Of a stretch of DNA of 64,000 bases, positions 24,851 to 32,938 are shown piece after piece. Numbering within the stretch: position 1 is the stretch's first letter; each line of letters starts with the position of its first letter. This stretch comes from Paenibacillus_D tarimensis_A. Lineage in GTDB: Bacteria > Bacillota > Bacilli > Paenibacillales > Paenibacillaceae. The translations under genes were made by a program, and so were the position numbers. The notes below the pieces were generated by a model. It worked only from the letters and a program-made list of their open reading frames with translations, searched no databases and was not told where the DNA came from. The stretch covers positions 2,356,001-2,420,000 of the forward strand of contig CP166298.1 in the NCBI GenBank assembly GCA_041281825.1, in the 5' to 3' direction.

Positions 24851-26134
24851 TTGGACAAATTGGTGATTGAAGGCGGGAAACCACTCTCAGGAACCATTGT
24901 TATCCAAGGAGCGAAAAATGCCGCGTTGCCGATATTGGCTGCAAGCATGCTTGTCAAAGGCACGGTCATCCTCGATCATGTGCCGAAGCTGCTGGACATT
25001 GAGGTTATGCTTGAGATATTGCGTGAACTGGGCTGCAGGGCGGAGCACAACGGACACACGGTCGTGCTCGATACGTCAGCCGCGCATTCCGCGCATGTTC
25101 CCGAAGCGCTTATGCGGCAAATGCGGTCTTCCATCTTTCTGATGGGTCCGCTGCTATCCCGCTTTGGTGAAGTGCAAGTTTATCAGCCCGGCGGCTGTGC
25201 GATCGGCGAGCGAAAAATCGATCTTCATCTTCGGGGACTGAAAGAGCTTGGTGCAGAAATTGAAGAGATCGGAGACCGGATTGTCTGCCGAACAAGCGGC
25301 CTTACAGGAGCGGACATTCATCTCGATTTTCCGAGCGTCGGGGCGACGGAAAACCTGATGATGGCTGCGGTACTGGCCAAAGGAGAAACGACAATTACAA
25401 ATGCCGCACGCGAACCGGAAATCCAGGATTTGGAGCAATTTCTGAACCGGATGGGCGCCAAAGTACGCGGAGCGGGAACCGATACGATAACGGTGGAAGG
25501 CGTTGAAACCTTAATTCCCTGTCGTTACAAAATCATTCCGGACCGGATCGTCACGGGAACGGTCATGGTAGCCGCGGCCGTTACAGGCGGGCAGGTTACC
25601 CTGCAGAATACGAATCCCGCCCATGTGACTTCATTGACACATGTGCTTCGCCGGGCGGGTGTTCAAGTACTGATCGACAATGATATAATAAAGGTTGCCG
25701 GTTCGAGCCGGCCGCAGGCTGTGGAGCGGGTCGTTACCTCGCCTTATCCGGCGTTTCCAACCGATCTGCAATCCCAGGTGATGGTGCTCTTTGCAATAGC
25801 CGACGGTGTCAGCATCATTAAGGAAACGATTTTTGAAGGCCGATTTAAACATGTTGACGAACTGACGCGGATGGGAGCCGATATCCGGGTAGATCTAAAT
25901 TCGGCATTCATACGCGGGGTGTCCAGATTACACGGGGCAACGGTGGAAGCGACGGACCTTCGGGCCGGAGCGGCGCTGGTCATTGCCGGTTTGGCGGCGC
26001 AAGGGAAAACCGTCGTTGAACAAATCCATCATATTGACCGAGGGTATGATCATATCGAACTTATGTTTCAAAGGTTGGGCGCAAGGATTACGCGATATGC
26101 GGCGGTGCCGAATAATCAAGTCATACCAAGTTGA
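24851..26134 (+). CDS. murA: UDP-N-acetylglucosamine 1-carboxyvinyltransferase
   Basis: The 427-residue enzyme catalyses the first committed step of peptidoglycan synthesis, transfer of enolpyruvate from PEP to UDP-GlcNAc. Lys22 in QGAKNAALP and the catalytic Cys116 in PGGCAIGER (the fosfomycin target) are intact. The start is TTG 24851 after CGGAGGTG. Its place between murB and divIB differs from B. subtilis, whose murA genes lie elsewhere, so the cluster holds both steps from UDP-GlcNAc to UDP-MurNAc side by side. Confidence 0.95.
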   Translation: MDKLVIEGGKPLSGTIVIQGAKNAALPILAASMLVKGTVILDHVPKLLDIEVMLEILRELGCRAEHNGHTVVLDTSAAHSAHVPEALMRQMRSSIFLMGPLLSRFGEVQVYQPGGCAIGERKIDLHLRGLKELGAEIEEIGDRIVCRTSGLTGADIHLDFPSVGATENLMMAAVLAKGETTITNAAREPEIQDLEQFLNRMGAKVRGAGTDTITVEGVETLIPCRYKIIPDRIVTGTVMVAAAVTGGQVTLQNTNPAHVTSLTHVLRRAGVQVLIDNDIIKVAGSSRPQAVERVVTSPYPAFPTDLQSQVMVLFAIADGVSIIKETIFEGRFKHVDELTRMGADIRVDLNSAFIRGVSRLHGATVEATDLRAGAALVIAGLAAQGKTVVEQIHHIDRGYDHIELMFQRLGARITRYAAVPNNQVIPS

Positions 26135-26246
26135 TCGTGAACCGATTTGCATGAATAGGCAGTTAACGTTCGTTGGGGCGCAGCCGTTTGCTCCCGCACG
26201 TATCGGTTGCGGCATGCCGGCGACGGCATGTCGTTTTCCGGTTGAC

Positions 26247-26318
26247 AGAGGGATCTTTGAGCATGACATAGGAATCATTGAGCGAGCTCAAAGTCTCTCC
26301 GCTTCTCAAAGTCTCTCA
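26247..26318 (-). repeat. A/B 5'-leader repeat, copy 3 (inverted)
   Basis: This is the same element as the other copies but inverted relative to the downstream gene. On the minus strand it reads two A units (the second GCGGAGAGACTTTGAG), then two B-like units (gctcaatgattcctatgt, gctcaaagatccctctgt). On the + strand its A end is closest to the divIB SD (GGGGGGAGG). Confidence 0.8.
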
Positions 26319-26341
26319 ACAAAGGGGGGAGGACGAGCTTA

Positions 26342-27109
26342 ATGTCACAGATTATACCTGTTTTAAGGGAGCCGAAGACGAAAAGAAACAGCAGCCGCAA
26401 GCTGCTCGTCGTCCTCTTTTTACTGTTTGTCGTGCTGCTTGCCGTTCTGTTCTTCAATTCGTCCATAAGCAAAATAAGCTCGATTACGTTTACGGGTCAG
26501 CAATTTACCATGGGCTCCGAGCTCGAAGAGGCTTCCGGAATACACATCGGAGATCCGTTCTTCGGAACCGGTGCAAAGGAGATCCAAGAGCGGATCGAAA
26601 ACATGCCGACGATCGATGAAGCCGTCGTAACAAAAAAATTTCCGGGTGAAATTCTTATCCAGGTGGTGGAATTTCCGGCCGTAGCCTATGAGGTATCGGA
26701 GCAGGGTGCGGTGACGGCGATTCTGTCAAGCGGAACGACGGTTGCGATGAAAGGCCGCGATTATGTGGTGGACAAGCCGGTGCTGTCACAATGGAAGAGC
26801 GATGATCCGGGCAAGGAGAAATTAAGCAAGCTGCTTGCCGAAATCCCTCGGGACATGCTCTCCGATTTCTCGGAAATCATTCCGTTCCCTTCCAATTCGT
26901 ATCCTGACCGGATCAAGATTTATACGAGAACGCATTTTGAAGTAATTACCGCCGTGTCGCTGCTGAAAGAGAAAATCCCGACGCTGAGCGCGGTCGTAGA
27001 AACGCAGGGACCGGGCAGAGTAACATTGCTCCTTGCCGACAGATATGAACCGTTTGAAAATCCGGATGCAGAAAGTGAAGATTCTAATGAAAAAGAGGCT
27101 ACTCAATAA
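26342..27109 (+). CDS. divIB: Cell division protein DivIB/FtsQ
   Basis: This 255-residue bitopic protein has a basic cytoplasmic N-terminus, one transmembrane helix (about 20-39) and an extracellular POTRA domain that begins ISSITFTGQQF. The beta domain (about 115-225) and an acidic tail follow. With FtsL and DivIC it regulates septal wall synthesis. The start is ATG 26342 after GGGGGGAGG. An inverted repeat element fills most of the 207-bp gap after murA. ftsA follows after a 211-bp gap that contains a candidate sigma-H promoter. Confidence 0.92.
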   Translation: MSQIIPVLREPKTKRNSSRKLLVVLFLLFVVLLAVLFFNSSISKISSITFTGQQFTMGSELEEASGIHIGDPFFGTGAKEIQERIENMPTIDEAVVTKKFPGEILIQVVEFPAVAYEVSEQGAVTAILSSGTTVAMKGRDYVVDKPVLSQWKSDDPGKEKLSKLLAEIPRDMLSDFSEIIPFPSNSYPDRIKIYTRTHFEVITAVSLLKEKIPTLSAVVETQGPGRVTLLLADRYEPFENPDAESEDSNEKEATQ

Positions 27110-27230
27110 CTGCAAAGAATGGTAGAATTTTATTTATGGGATTTAACAAGAACTTCATACGGACAAGCAGTCATATTCGGCCGTTTCCGGTAATTGGAAG
27201 GTCTTAAGGCTTAAAAAATTTGTAGAAAAA

Positions 27231-27259
27231 AGAGGGAAAATATAACGAACGTTGAATAT
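27231..27259 (+). promoter_or_regulatory. Candidate sigma-H promoter of ftsAZ
   Basis: AGAGGGAAA (consensus RNAGGAWWW, one mismatch), 11-bp spacer, GTTGAATAT (full match to RNNGAATWW), about 60 bp upstream of ftsA. In B. subtilis ftsAZ has a sigma-H promoter used early in sporulation. Confidence 0.55.
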
Positions 27260-27320
27260 GTAGAAAACAGTGTGCTAGTCTCAAACTTTTATTATTTTTT
27301 CGAAACGGAGGTGCCTCGGG

Positions 27321-28562
27321 TTGAGCAGCAACGACATCATTGTAAGTTTGGACATCGGTACATCCAAAGTTCGTGCTATTATTGGCGAAGTACAGAACGG
27401 AGCCATTAATATTATTGGAGTTGGATCTGCCGACTCGGAGGGTATTCGCAAAGGAGCAATCGTAGATATTGACCAGACCGTGCAGTCCATCCGCAACGCT
27501 GTGGATCACGCTGAACGCATGGTCGGCATTCAAATATCCGACGTTTATGTCGGTATTCAGGGCAACCATATTGGCCTGCAAACCAATCACGGCGTTGTCG
27601 CTGTCTCGAATGAAGATCGGGAAATCGGAGAAGAAGATATCGAACGTGTGCTTCAAGCCGCGAAAGTGGTGGCGTTACCCCCTGAGCGTGAAATTATCGG
27701 ACTCGTTCCGAAGCAGTTTTTGGTTGACGGGCTAGACGGAATCTCCGACCCGCGGGGAATGATCGGCGTCCGTCTGGAGGTTGAGGCAACGGTTATTACG
27801 GGAGCAAAGACGGCCATACATAATTTGATGCGCTGTGTGGAAAAGGCGGATCTTCGCATATCGGGCGTTATACTGATGTCATTGGCTTCCGGACAGATGG
27901 CGCTGACAAAAGACGAGAAAACGATGGGAACGGTTCTTGTCGATATCGGAGCGGGCTCCTGCACGCTGGCGGTATTCGAGCAAGGCAGTCTGGCAGCGAC
28001 ATCGACGCTGCCGATCGGCGGAGAATACGTAACCAATGATATTTCTTACGGCCTGCGGACACAGAACGAGCATGCCGAGAAAATCAAGCTGAAATACGGT
28101 TGCGCCACGATTGACGATGCGGCCGAGGACCAGAAATTCAAAGTGATGCGGCTTGGCAGCAATGTGGAGAAGGAGTTTTCCCAGGTCGATCTCTCCAATA
28201 TTATCGAACCGAGAATGCAGGAAATTTTTCATCTGATTCTTCAGGAGGTTCGTCGGCTCGGATTTGCAGATAAAGTAAGCAGTTATGTACTGACCGGCGG
28301 TTCGGTATCGATGGCCGGCGTGCTCCCGCTTGCCCAACATGAATTGGGATCGTCTGTCCGCATTGCGGTCCCGGATTATATCGGCGTGCGCGATCCGGCT
28401 TTTACCAGCGGTGTCGGCATGATTCAGTACGTGTCCAAGTATATACGGAACCGCCCTGCCGGAATGCCTAAGAAATCGGGCAACCGGAAAGCGGGCTCAG
28501 CTGCGCCAACCAAACCCGGACTGTTCGAGCGTCTGAAAAATATGTTTAGCGAATTCATTTGA
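27321..28562 (+). CDS. ftsA: Cell division protein FtsA
   Basis: This 413-residue actin-like ATPase anchors FtsZ to the membrane. The phosphate-1 motif is IVSLDIGTSKVRAIIGE at the N-terminus, the phosphate-2 region is VLVDIGAGSCTLAVF and the adenosine motif is YVLTGGSVSMAGV. The C-terminal amphipathic helix GLFERLKNMFSEFI is the membrane-targeting segment. The start is TTG 27321 after CGGAGGTG. ftsZ starts 16 bp after the stop. Confidence 0.95.
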   Translation: MSSNDIIVSLDIGTSKVRAIIGEVQNGAINIIGVGSADSEGIRKGAIVDIDQTVQSIRNAVDHAERMVGIQISDVYVGIQGNHIGLQTNHGVVAVSNEDREIGEEDIERVLQAAKVVALPPEREIIGLVPKQFLVDGLDGISDPRGMIGVRLEVEATVITGAKTAIHNLMRCVEKADLRISGVILMSLASGQMALTKDEKTMGTVLVDIGAGSCTLAVFEQGSLAATSTLPIGGEYVTNDISYGLRTQNEHAEKIKLKYGCATIDDAAEDQKFKVMRLGSNVEKEFSQVDLSNIIEPRMQEIFHLILQEVRRLGFADKVSSYVLTGGSVSMAGVLPLAQHELGSSVRIAVPDYIGVRDPAFTSGVGMIQYVSKYIRNRPAGMPKKSGNRKAGSAAPTKPGLFERLKNMFSEFI

Positions 28563-28578
28563 TCGGGGGAAAAATAGA

Positions 28579-29700
28579 ATGTTGGAATTCGATTTCGATA
28601 TGGAGCAACTGGCGCAGATCAAAGTCATCGGCGTAGGCGGCGGCGGCAGTAATGCGGTGAACCGTATGATCGAAAACGGCGTTAAAGGCGTCGAGTTCAT
28701 CACAGTAAATACCGATGCCCAGGCGCTTCATTTGGCGATGTCGGAGCACAAGCTCCAAATCGGCGAAAAATTGACTCGTGGATTGGGCGCAGGCGCCAAA
28801 CCGGATGTAGGCAAGAAAGCGGCGGAAGAGTCCCGCGATTTGATCGCCGGTACGCTTAAAGGCGCGGACATGGTGTTTGTTACCGCCGGAATGGGCGGAG
28901 GCACCGGAACGGGCGCAGCACCTGTCATAGCGGAAATCGCGCGGGAATGCGGAGCGCTGACCGTCGGCGTCGTAACCCGGCCTTTCACGTTTGAAGGGCG
29001 CAAACGGTCCGGACAAGCGGAGCTTGGGATCGAAGCGCTGAAAGAAAAAGTCGATACGCTGATCGTCATACCGAACGATCGGCTGCTGGAAATTGTCGAC
29101 AAGAAAACACCGATGCTCGAAGCCTTCCGTGAAGCAGACAATGTGCTGCGTCAGGCGGTTCAGGGCATTTCCGACCTGATCAAGGTTCCCGGGCTGATTA
29201 ACCTGGACTTCGCCGATGTCAAGACGGTTATGACAGAGCGCGGTTCCGCCTTAATGGGTATCGGTATCGCGACTGGTGAGAACCGTGCGGCGGAAGCGGC
29301 CCGCAAGGCAATTATGAGCCCGCTGCTCGAAACGTCGATCGATGGTGCCCGCGGTGTCATTATGAACATTACCGGCGGTGCTAATTTGTCGCTGTATGAG
29401 GTGAACGAGGCGGCAGAGATCGTGATCGCGGCTACCGATCCGGAAGTGGAGATGATCTTCGGCGCGATTATTGACGAAGATTTGAAGGATGAGATTAAAG
29501 TAACGGTTATCGCAACCGGTTTCGAATATAAAGCGCCCGCACAAATTGGGCGCATGCCGGGCCAGCCTTCCGAAGCAGGCGAGTCACGCGACTCACGCCA
29601 AACGCCTCCTTCAAACTTGAAGCCTTTCGGCAATTCGGGAACGAATGATCAACTGGACATTCCCGCTTTCTTAAGGAATCGTCCCCGCGGCGATCGCTAG
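28579..29700 (+). CDS. ftsZ: Cell division protein FtsZ
   Basis: This 373-residue tubulin-like GTPase forms the Z ring. The tubulin signature GGGTGTG is at residues 106-112. The N-terminal IKVIGVGGGGSNAVNRMIE, the T7-loop region NLDFADVKTVM and a variable linker (about 318-355) are present. The C-terminal conserved peptide DIPAFLRNR, which binds FtsA, SepF and other partners, is intact. The ATG at 28579 follows GATCGGGGG. A strong terminator ends the ftsAZ transcript before spoIIGA. Confidence 0.97.
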   Translation: MLEFDFDMEQLAQIKVIGVGGGGSNAVNRMIENGVKGVEFITVNTDAQALHLAMSEHKLQIGEKLTRGLGAGAKPDVGKKAAEESRDLIAGTLKGADMVFVTAGMGGGTGTGAAPVIAEIARECGALTVGVVTRPFTFEGRKRSGQAELGIEALKEKVDTLIVIPNDRLLEIVDKKTPMLEAFREADNVLRQAVQGISDLIKVPGLINLDFADVKTVMTERGSALMGIGIATGENRAAEAARKAIMSPLLETSIDGARGVIMNITGGANLSLYEVNEAAEIVIAATDPEVEMIFGAIIDEDLKDEIKVTVIATGFEYKAPAQIGRMPGQPSEAGESRDSRQTPPSNLKPFGNSGTNDQLDIPAFLRNRPRGDR

Positions 29701-29711
29701 GCTGTAGTACG

Positions 29712-29750
29712 AACACGTTAACGGTTCATACCGTTAGCGTGTTTTTTTTA
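29712..29750 (+). terminator. Terminator after ftsZ
   Basis: AACACG-TAACGG / CCGTTA-CGTGTT stem with a 6-nt loop, followed by a long T run. Confidence 0.9.
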
Positions 29751-29802
29751 TTTTCATAATCCGCCGGTCTCGACAAAAAAAGATCGGTCATGACGGCATG
29801 TT

Positions 29803-29835
29803 TAGACAGACATTGAAATAGTATTTTAATATACT
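29803..29835 (+). promoter_or_regulatory. Candidate spoIIG-type promoter (long spacer)
   Basis: TAGACA and TATACT are separated by 21 bp, close to the unusual 22-bp spacing of the B. subtilis spoIIG promoter, which needs Spo0A. A partial 0A box (TCGACAAA, complement TTTGTCGA) lies upstream at 29770-29777. Confidence 0.55.
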
Positions 29836-29904
29836 AGTCTGGAGTCGTTTCCCCTTGTTCTGCGGGATGCGCTATCGATAAGCGCCGGCAGGAGGTGGAG
29901 TGGA

Positions 29905-30849
29905 CTGATCATATATGTAGACCTCGTTTTTCTGTTGAATTTGCTCATAGACGGATCAGTTCTTTTCATGACCGCGTGGGTTCGCGGACTTCGTCCACAC
30001 TGGATCCGTCTCGGCTTCGCAGCCGGAATCGGGGCGAGTTATGTCGTGATGATGTTTGTACCGCCGCTTTCGTTTCTGTTCACGTTCGGCATAAAATTCG
30101 CTTTGTCGCTGCTTATGGTGTGGACAGCGTTCGGGTTCGGCAGCCTTCAGCAGTTTACGCGCTCTGTTGCTGCATTCTATGGTGTGAACTTTGCTGCGGC
30201 CGGAGGAGTTTTTGGGCTTTATTATTTTTTCCAGAGCTCCCCGGAGCTGTGGAACGGAATCGGTTTTATGCGGACCGGAGGGCAAAATGCGGAATTCCGT
30301 CTCGGGCTGCTCTTTTTAGGCATTACATTTACGGCCGCATTATTGATTTACAGGGCCGTTCTAATGAGTCGCAAGCAGCGGGAGCAGGTGTTGTCGCATA
30401 TTGCGGACGTTACCGTACTGATCGATGACCGTGAACAAAGCTGCAAAGGCTTGATCGATACCGGTAATCATTTGTACGATCCGCTGACACGTACCCCCGT
30501 TATGGTGATGGAAGCCTCCCTTTGGGAATCCGATCTGCCGCCTTTCTGGATGCAGCACATCAAGGATTCTCAGGTTGACCGGTTGATTGCGGGAATCGGC
30601 AGGGACTCCTGGCGTTGGCAAGACCGTCTGCGTCTGGTACCCTATCGCGGCGTGAACCGCGGCACGCAATTTATGCTGGCGATTAAGCCGGATCGTGTCC
30701 GCATTGAGCAAGAAGGGAGGGTGTATGAATCCAGTAAAGTGCTGGTTGGTCTTGATGGTGGGAAGTTAGTATCGGACGGTGCGTACCAGGCGATTATCCA
30801 TCCGTCACTGGTCCAGAATTCTAAGGAGTCGTTGTCACAAGACGGTTGA
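29905..30849 (+). CDS. spoIIGA: Sigma-E processing peptidase SpoIIGA
   Basis: This membrane-embedded aspartic protease cleaves pro-sigma-E. The N-terminal half has about five transmembrane helices, and the cytoplasmic C-terminal half carries the active-site motif GLIDTGN, with the Asp at residue 185 counted from 29905. The start is unclear. The family N-terminus (IIYVDLVFLLNLLIDG) is encoded from 29905, whose codon is CTG and which is correctly spaced from GGAGGTGG. The first standard codon is TTG 29935, which lacks an SD and would remove half of helix 1. sigE follows at once. Confidence 0.9.
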   Translation: MIIYVDLVFLLNLLIDGSVLFMTAWVRGLRPHWIRLGFAAGIGASYVVMMFVPPLSFLFTFGIKFALSLLMVWTAFGFGSLQQFTRSVAAFYGVNFAAAGGVFGLYYFFQSSPELWNGIGFMRTGGQNAEFRLGLLFLGITFTAALLIYRAVLMSRKQREQVLSHIADVTVLIDDREQSCKGLIDTGNHLYDPLTRTPVMVMEASLWESDLPPFWMQHIKDSQVDRLIAGIGRDSWRWQDRLRLVPYRGVNRGTQFMLAIKPDRVRIEQEGRVYESSKVLVGLDGGKLVSDGAYQAIIHPSLVQNSKESLSQDG

Positions 30850-30871
30850 CAGACAGGGAGGGAATTGCCGA

Positions 30872-31594
30872 ATGCTAATGAAATGGAAATTGATCCTGCA
30901 GTTATCTTATTATCGTATTTTATTTTTATTCGGATTAAAAAGCGAAGAGATTTATTATATCGGAGGGAGCGAAGCGCTGCCTCCCCCGCTAACCCGGGAA
31001 GAAGAGGAGTACTTGCTGGGCAAGCTGCCTTCCGGAGATTCGGCTATCCGGGCGATGCTGATCGAACGAAATTTGCGGCTGGTAGTTTATATTGCAAGAA
31101 AGTTCGAAAACACCGGTATTCACATTGAAGATCTTGTGTCCATAGGGGCCATCGGCTTGATTAAAGCGGTCAATACGTTTGATCCGGAGAAAAAAATCAA
31201 GCTCGCCACTTATGCTTCACGTTGTATAGAGAATGAAATTTTAATGTATTTGCGCCGTAACAGCAAAATCCGGACTGAGGTATCGTTCGACGAGCCGCTT
31301 AATATCGATTGGGATGGAAATGAGCTGCTGTTGTCCGATGTGCTCGGCACCGAGAATGATACGATTTACCGCAATATTGAGGAGCAGGTGGACCGCAAGC
31401 TGCTGCATAAGGCGCTCGACAAACTGACGGAACGGGAACGGATTATTATGGAGCTCCGTTTTGGGCTGACCGACGGCGAGGAGAAGACGCAGAAGGATGT
31501 CGCAGACCTGCTCGGAATATCGCAATCGTACATCTCCCGCCTGGAGAAACGGATCATCAAACGGCTCCGCAAGGAATTCAACAAGATGGTGTGA
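30872..31594 (+). CDS. sigE: RNA polymerase sigma-E factor (mother cell, pro-form)
   Basis: This 240-residue sigma-70 family protein starts with an amphipathic pro-sequence (MLMKWKLILQLSYYRILFLFG) that SpoIIGA removes. Region 2 contains ENTGIHIEDLVSIGAIGLIKAV and KLATYASRCIENEILMYLRR. Region 4 has RERIIMELRFGL and the helix-turn-helix QKDVADLLGISQSYISRLEKR. The start is ATG 30872 after GGGAGG. It is cotranscribed with spoIIGA, which ends 22 bp upstream. Confidence 0.95.
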   Translation: MLMKWKLILQLSYYRILFLFGLKSEEIYYIGGSEALPPPLTREEEEYLLGKLPSGDSAIRAMLIERNLRLVVYIARKFENTGIHIEDLVSIGAIGLIKAVNTFDPEKKIKLATYASRCIENEILMYLRRNSKIRTEVSFDEPLNIDWDGNELLLSDVLGTENDTIYRNIEEQVDRKLLHKALDKLTERERIIMELRFGLTDGEEKTQKDVADLLGISQSYISRLEKRIIKRLRKEFNKMV

Positions 31595-31620
31595 GCTGGA
31601 AAATGTGGCTTCCTCATAAG

Positions 31621-31649
31621 GAATAAAAAAGGGACCCGAGGGGATAATG
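31621..31649 (+). promoter_or_regulatory. Candidate sigma-F/G-type promoter of sigG
   Basis: GAATA (close to GYATA), 14-bp spacer, GGGGATAATG (fits GGNNANANTR), 33 bp upstream of sigG. In B. subtilis sigG is transcribed by sigma-F and then by sigma-G. Confidence 0.5.
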
Positions 31650-31682
31650 AACATTAATGTTTCTCCTTGGGAGGTAATCACG

Positions 31683-32465
31683 TTGACCCGAAACAAAGTT
31701 GAGATCTGTGGAGTGGATACCGCGAAACTGCCTGTCCTGACCAACGCTGAAATGAGGGAGCTGTTTACAGCGTTGCAAACCCGAAACGAACGGGCAGCCA
31801 GAGAGAAATTGGTAAATGGCAATCTAAGACTGGTGCTGAGCGTTATTCAACGGTTTAATAACCGGGGCGAGTTCGTTGACGATCTATTCCAGGTTGGATG
31901 TATCGGACTTATGAAAGCCATTGATAATTTTGATCTTAGTCAAAATGTTAAGTTTTCAACGTATGCCGTTCCGATGATTATCGGCGAAATACGCCGATAT
32001 TTACGGGACAATAACCCGATCCGAGTGTCCAGGAGCCTGCGGGACATCGCTTATAAGGCGTTGCAGGTCAGAGACAGCCTGACGAACAAAAACTCCAGGG
32101 AGCCGACGATCTTCGAGATTTCTGAGGCGCTGAATGTGCCGAAGGAGGATGTCGTATTCGCGCTCGACGCGATCCAGGACCCAGTGTCGCTGTTTGAGCC
32201 GATATACCACGACGGCGGCGATCCGATCTATGTGATGGACCAGATCAGCGACGATAAAAACAAGGATGTTTCATGGATTGAAGAAATCGCGCTTCGCGAG
32301 GCGATGCATAAACTGAACGAACGGGAAAAAATGATTTTATCGATGAGGTTTTTCGAAGGAAAAACGCAAATGGAGGTGGCCGACGAAATCGGCATATCGC
32401 AGGCGCAAGTGTCGAGACTGGAAAAATCGGCGATTCAACAAATGCAAAAGCATGTCAAAACGTAA
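31683..32465 (+). CDS. sigG: RNA polymerase sigma-G factor (forespore)
   Basis: This 260-residue late forespore sigma factor is exactly the B. subtilis length from the TTG at 31683 (TRNKVEICGVDTAKLPVL). Region 2 (NGNLRLVLSVIQRFNNRGE, DDLFQVGCIGLMKAIDNFD, VKFSTYAVPMIIGEIRRYLRD) and region 4 (MEVADEIGISQAQVSRLEK) are nearly invariant. GGGAGG precedes the start. An upstream in-frame ATG (31647) overlaps the promoter candidate and is rejected. A terminator follows. Confidence 0.96.
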   Translation: MTRNKVEICGVDTAKLPVLTNAEMRELFTALQTRNERAAREKLVNGNLRLVLSVIQRFNNRGEFVDDLFQVGCIGLMKAIDNFDLSQNVKFSTYAVPMIIGEIRRYLRDNNPIRVSRSLRDIAYKALQVRDSLTNKNSREPTIFEISEALNVPKEDVVFALDAIQDPVSLFEPIYHDGGDPIYVMDQISDDKNKDVSWIEEIALREAMHKLNEREKMILSMRFFEGKTQMEVADEIGISQAQVSRLEKSAIQQMQKHVKT

Positions 32466-32490
32466 ACGGTGCGCGAGCGCCGTTTTTTTT
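32465..32490 (+). terminator. Terminator after sigG
   Basis: AACGGTGC / GCGCCGTT stem with a 4-nt loop and eight T. Confidence 0.88.
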
Positions 32491-32588
32491 CTTTGCCGGA
32501 AGGACATTTGGGCGACTGTCCTCATATACTTTGATATGAGTGTCGATAGAAGGCCGAATGCACTTCCTTGGGAGAAGGTGATCTAGCT

Positions 32589-32861
32589 GTGAAAATATCG
32601 GATTTTCAAAGCAAGGATGTCATCAACATCGTTGACGGAAAAAAACTGGGTCACGTAACCGATCTGGAGCTCGATTTAAGGCAGGGCCGGATTGATGCGA
32701 TTGTTGTGCCCAGCTACACCCGGTTTTTCGGTTTGCTTGGCGGAGGGACCGATCTGGTCATTCCGTGGCGCAACATAGTTAAGATCGGCGCTGATGTCGT
32801 GCTCGTGCGAATGGAGGATTCCAAGAGCTACCGCCAGAATGAAGACGATCAGATGCGCTGA
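32589..32861 (+). CDS. ylmC: YlmC/YmxH-family PRC-barrel sporulation protein
   Basis: The 90-residue protein is a single PRC-barrel domain: MKISDFQSKDVINIVDGKKL, then a conserved ELDLRQGRIDAIVVP and LVIPWRNIVKIGADVVLVR. The YlmC/YmxH family is found in endospore formers; the molecular role is unknown. The start is GTG 32589 after GAGAAGGTGAT. It begins the ylm block conserved downstream of sigG in Bacillales. Confidence 0.88.
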   Translation: MKISDFQSKDVINIVDGKKLGHVTDLELDLRQGRIDAIVVPSYTRFFGLLGGGTDLVIPWRNIVKIGADVVLVRMEDSKSYRQNEDDQMR

Positions 32862-32938
32862 GGTCATGTTCGCTCATCCGAGTGGCAGTATGGTACACTA
32901 AGAGGGTTGACTGTCTGGCTTGGAATGGAGGCAAAAAC

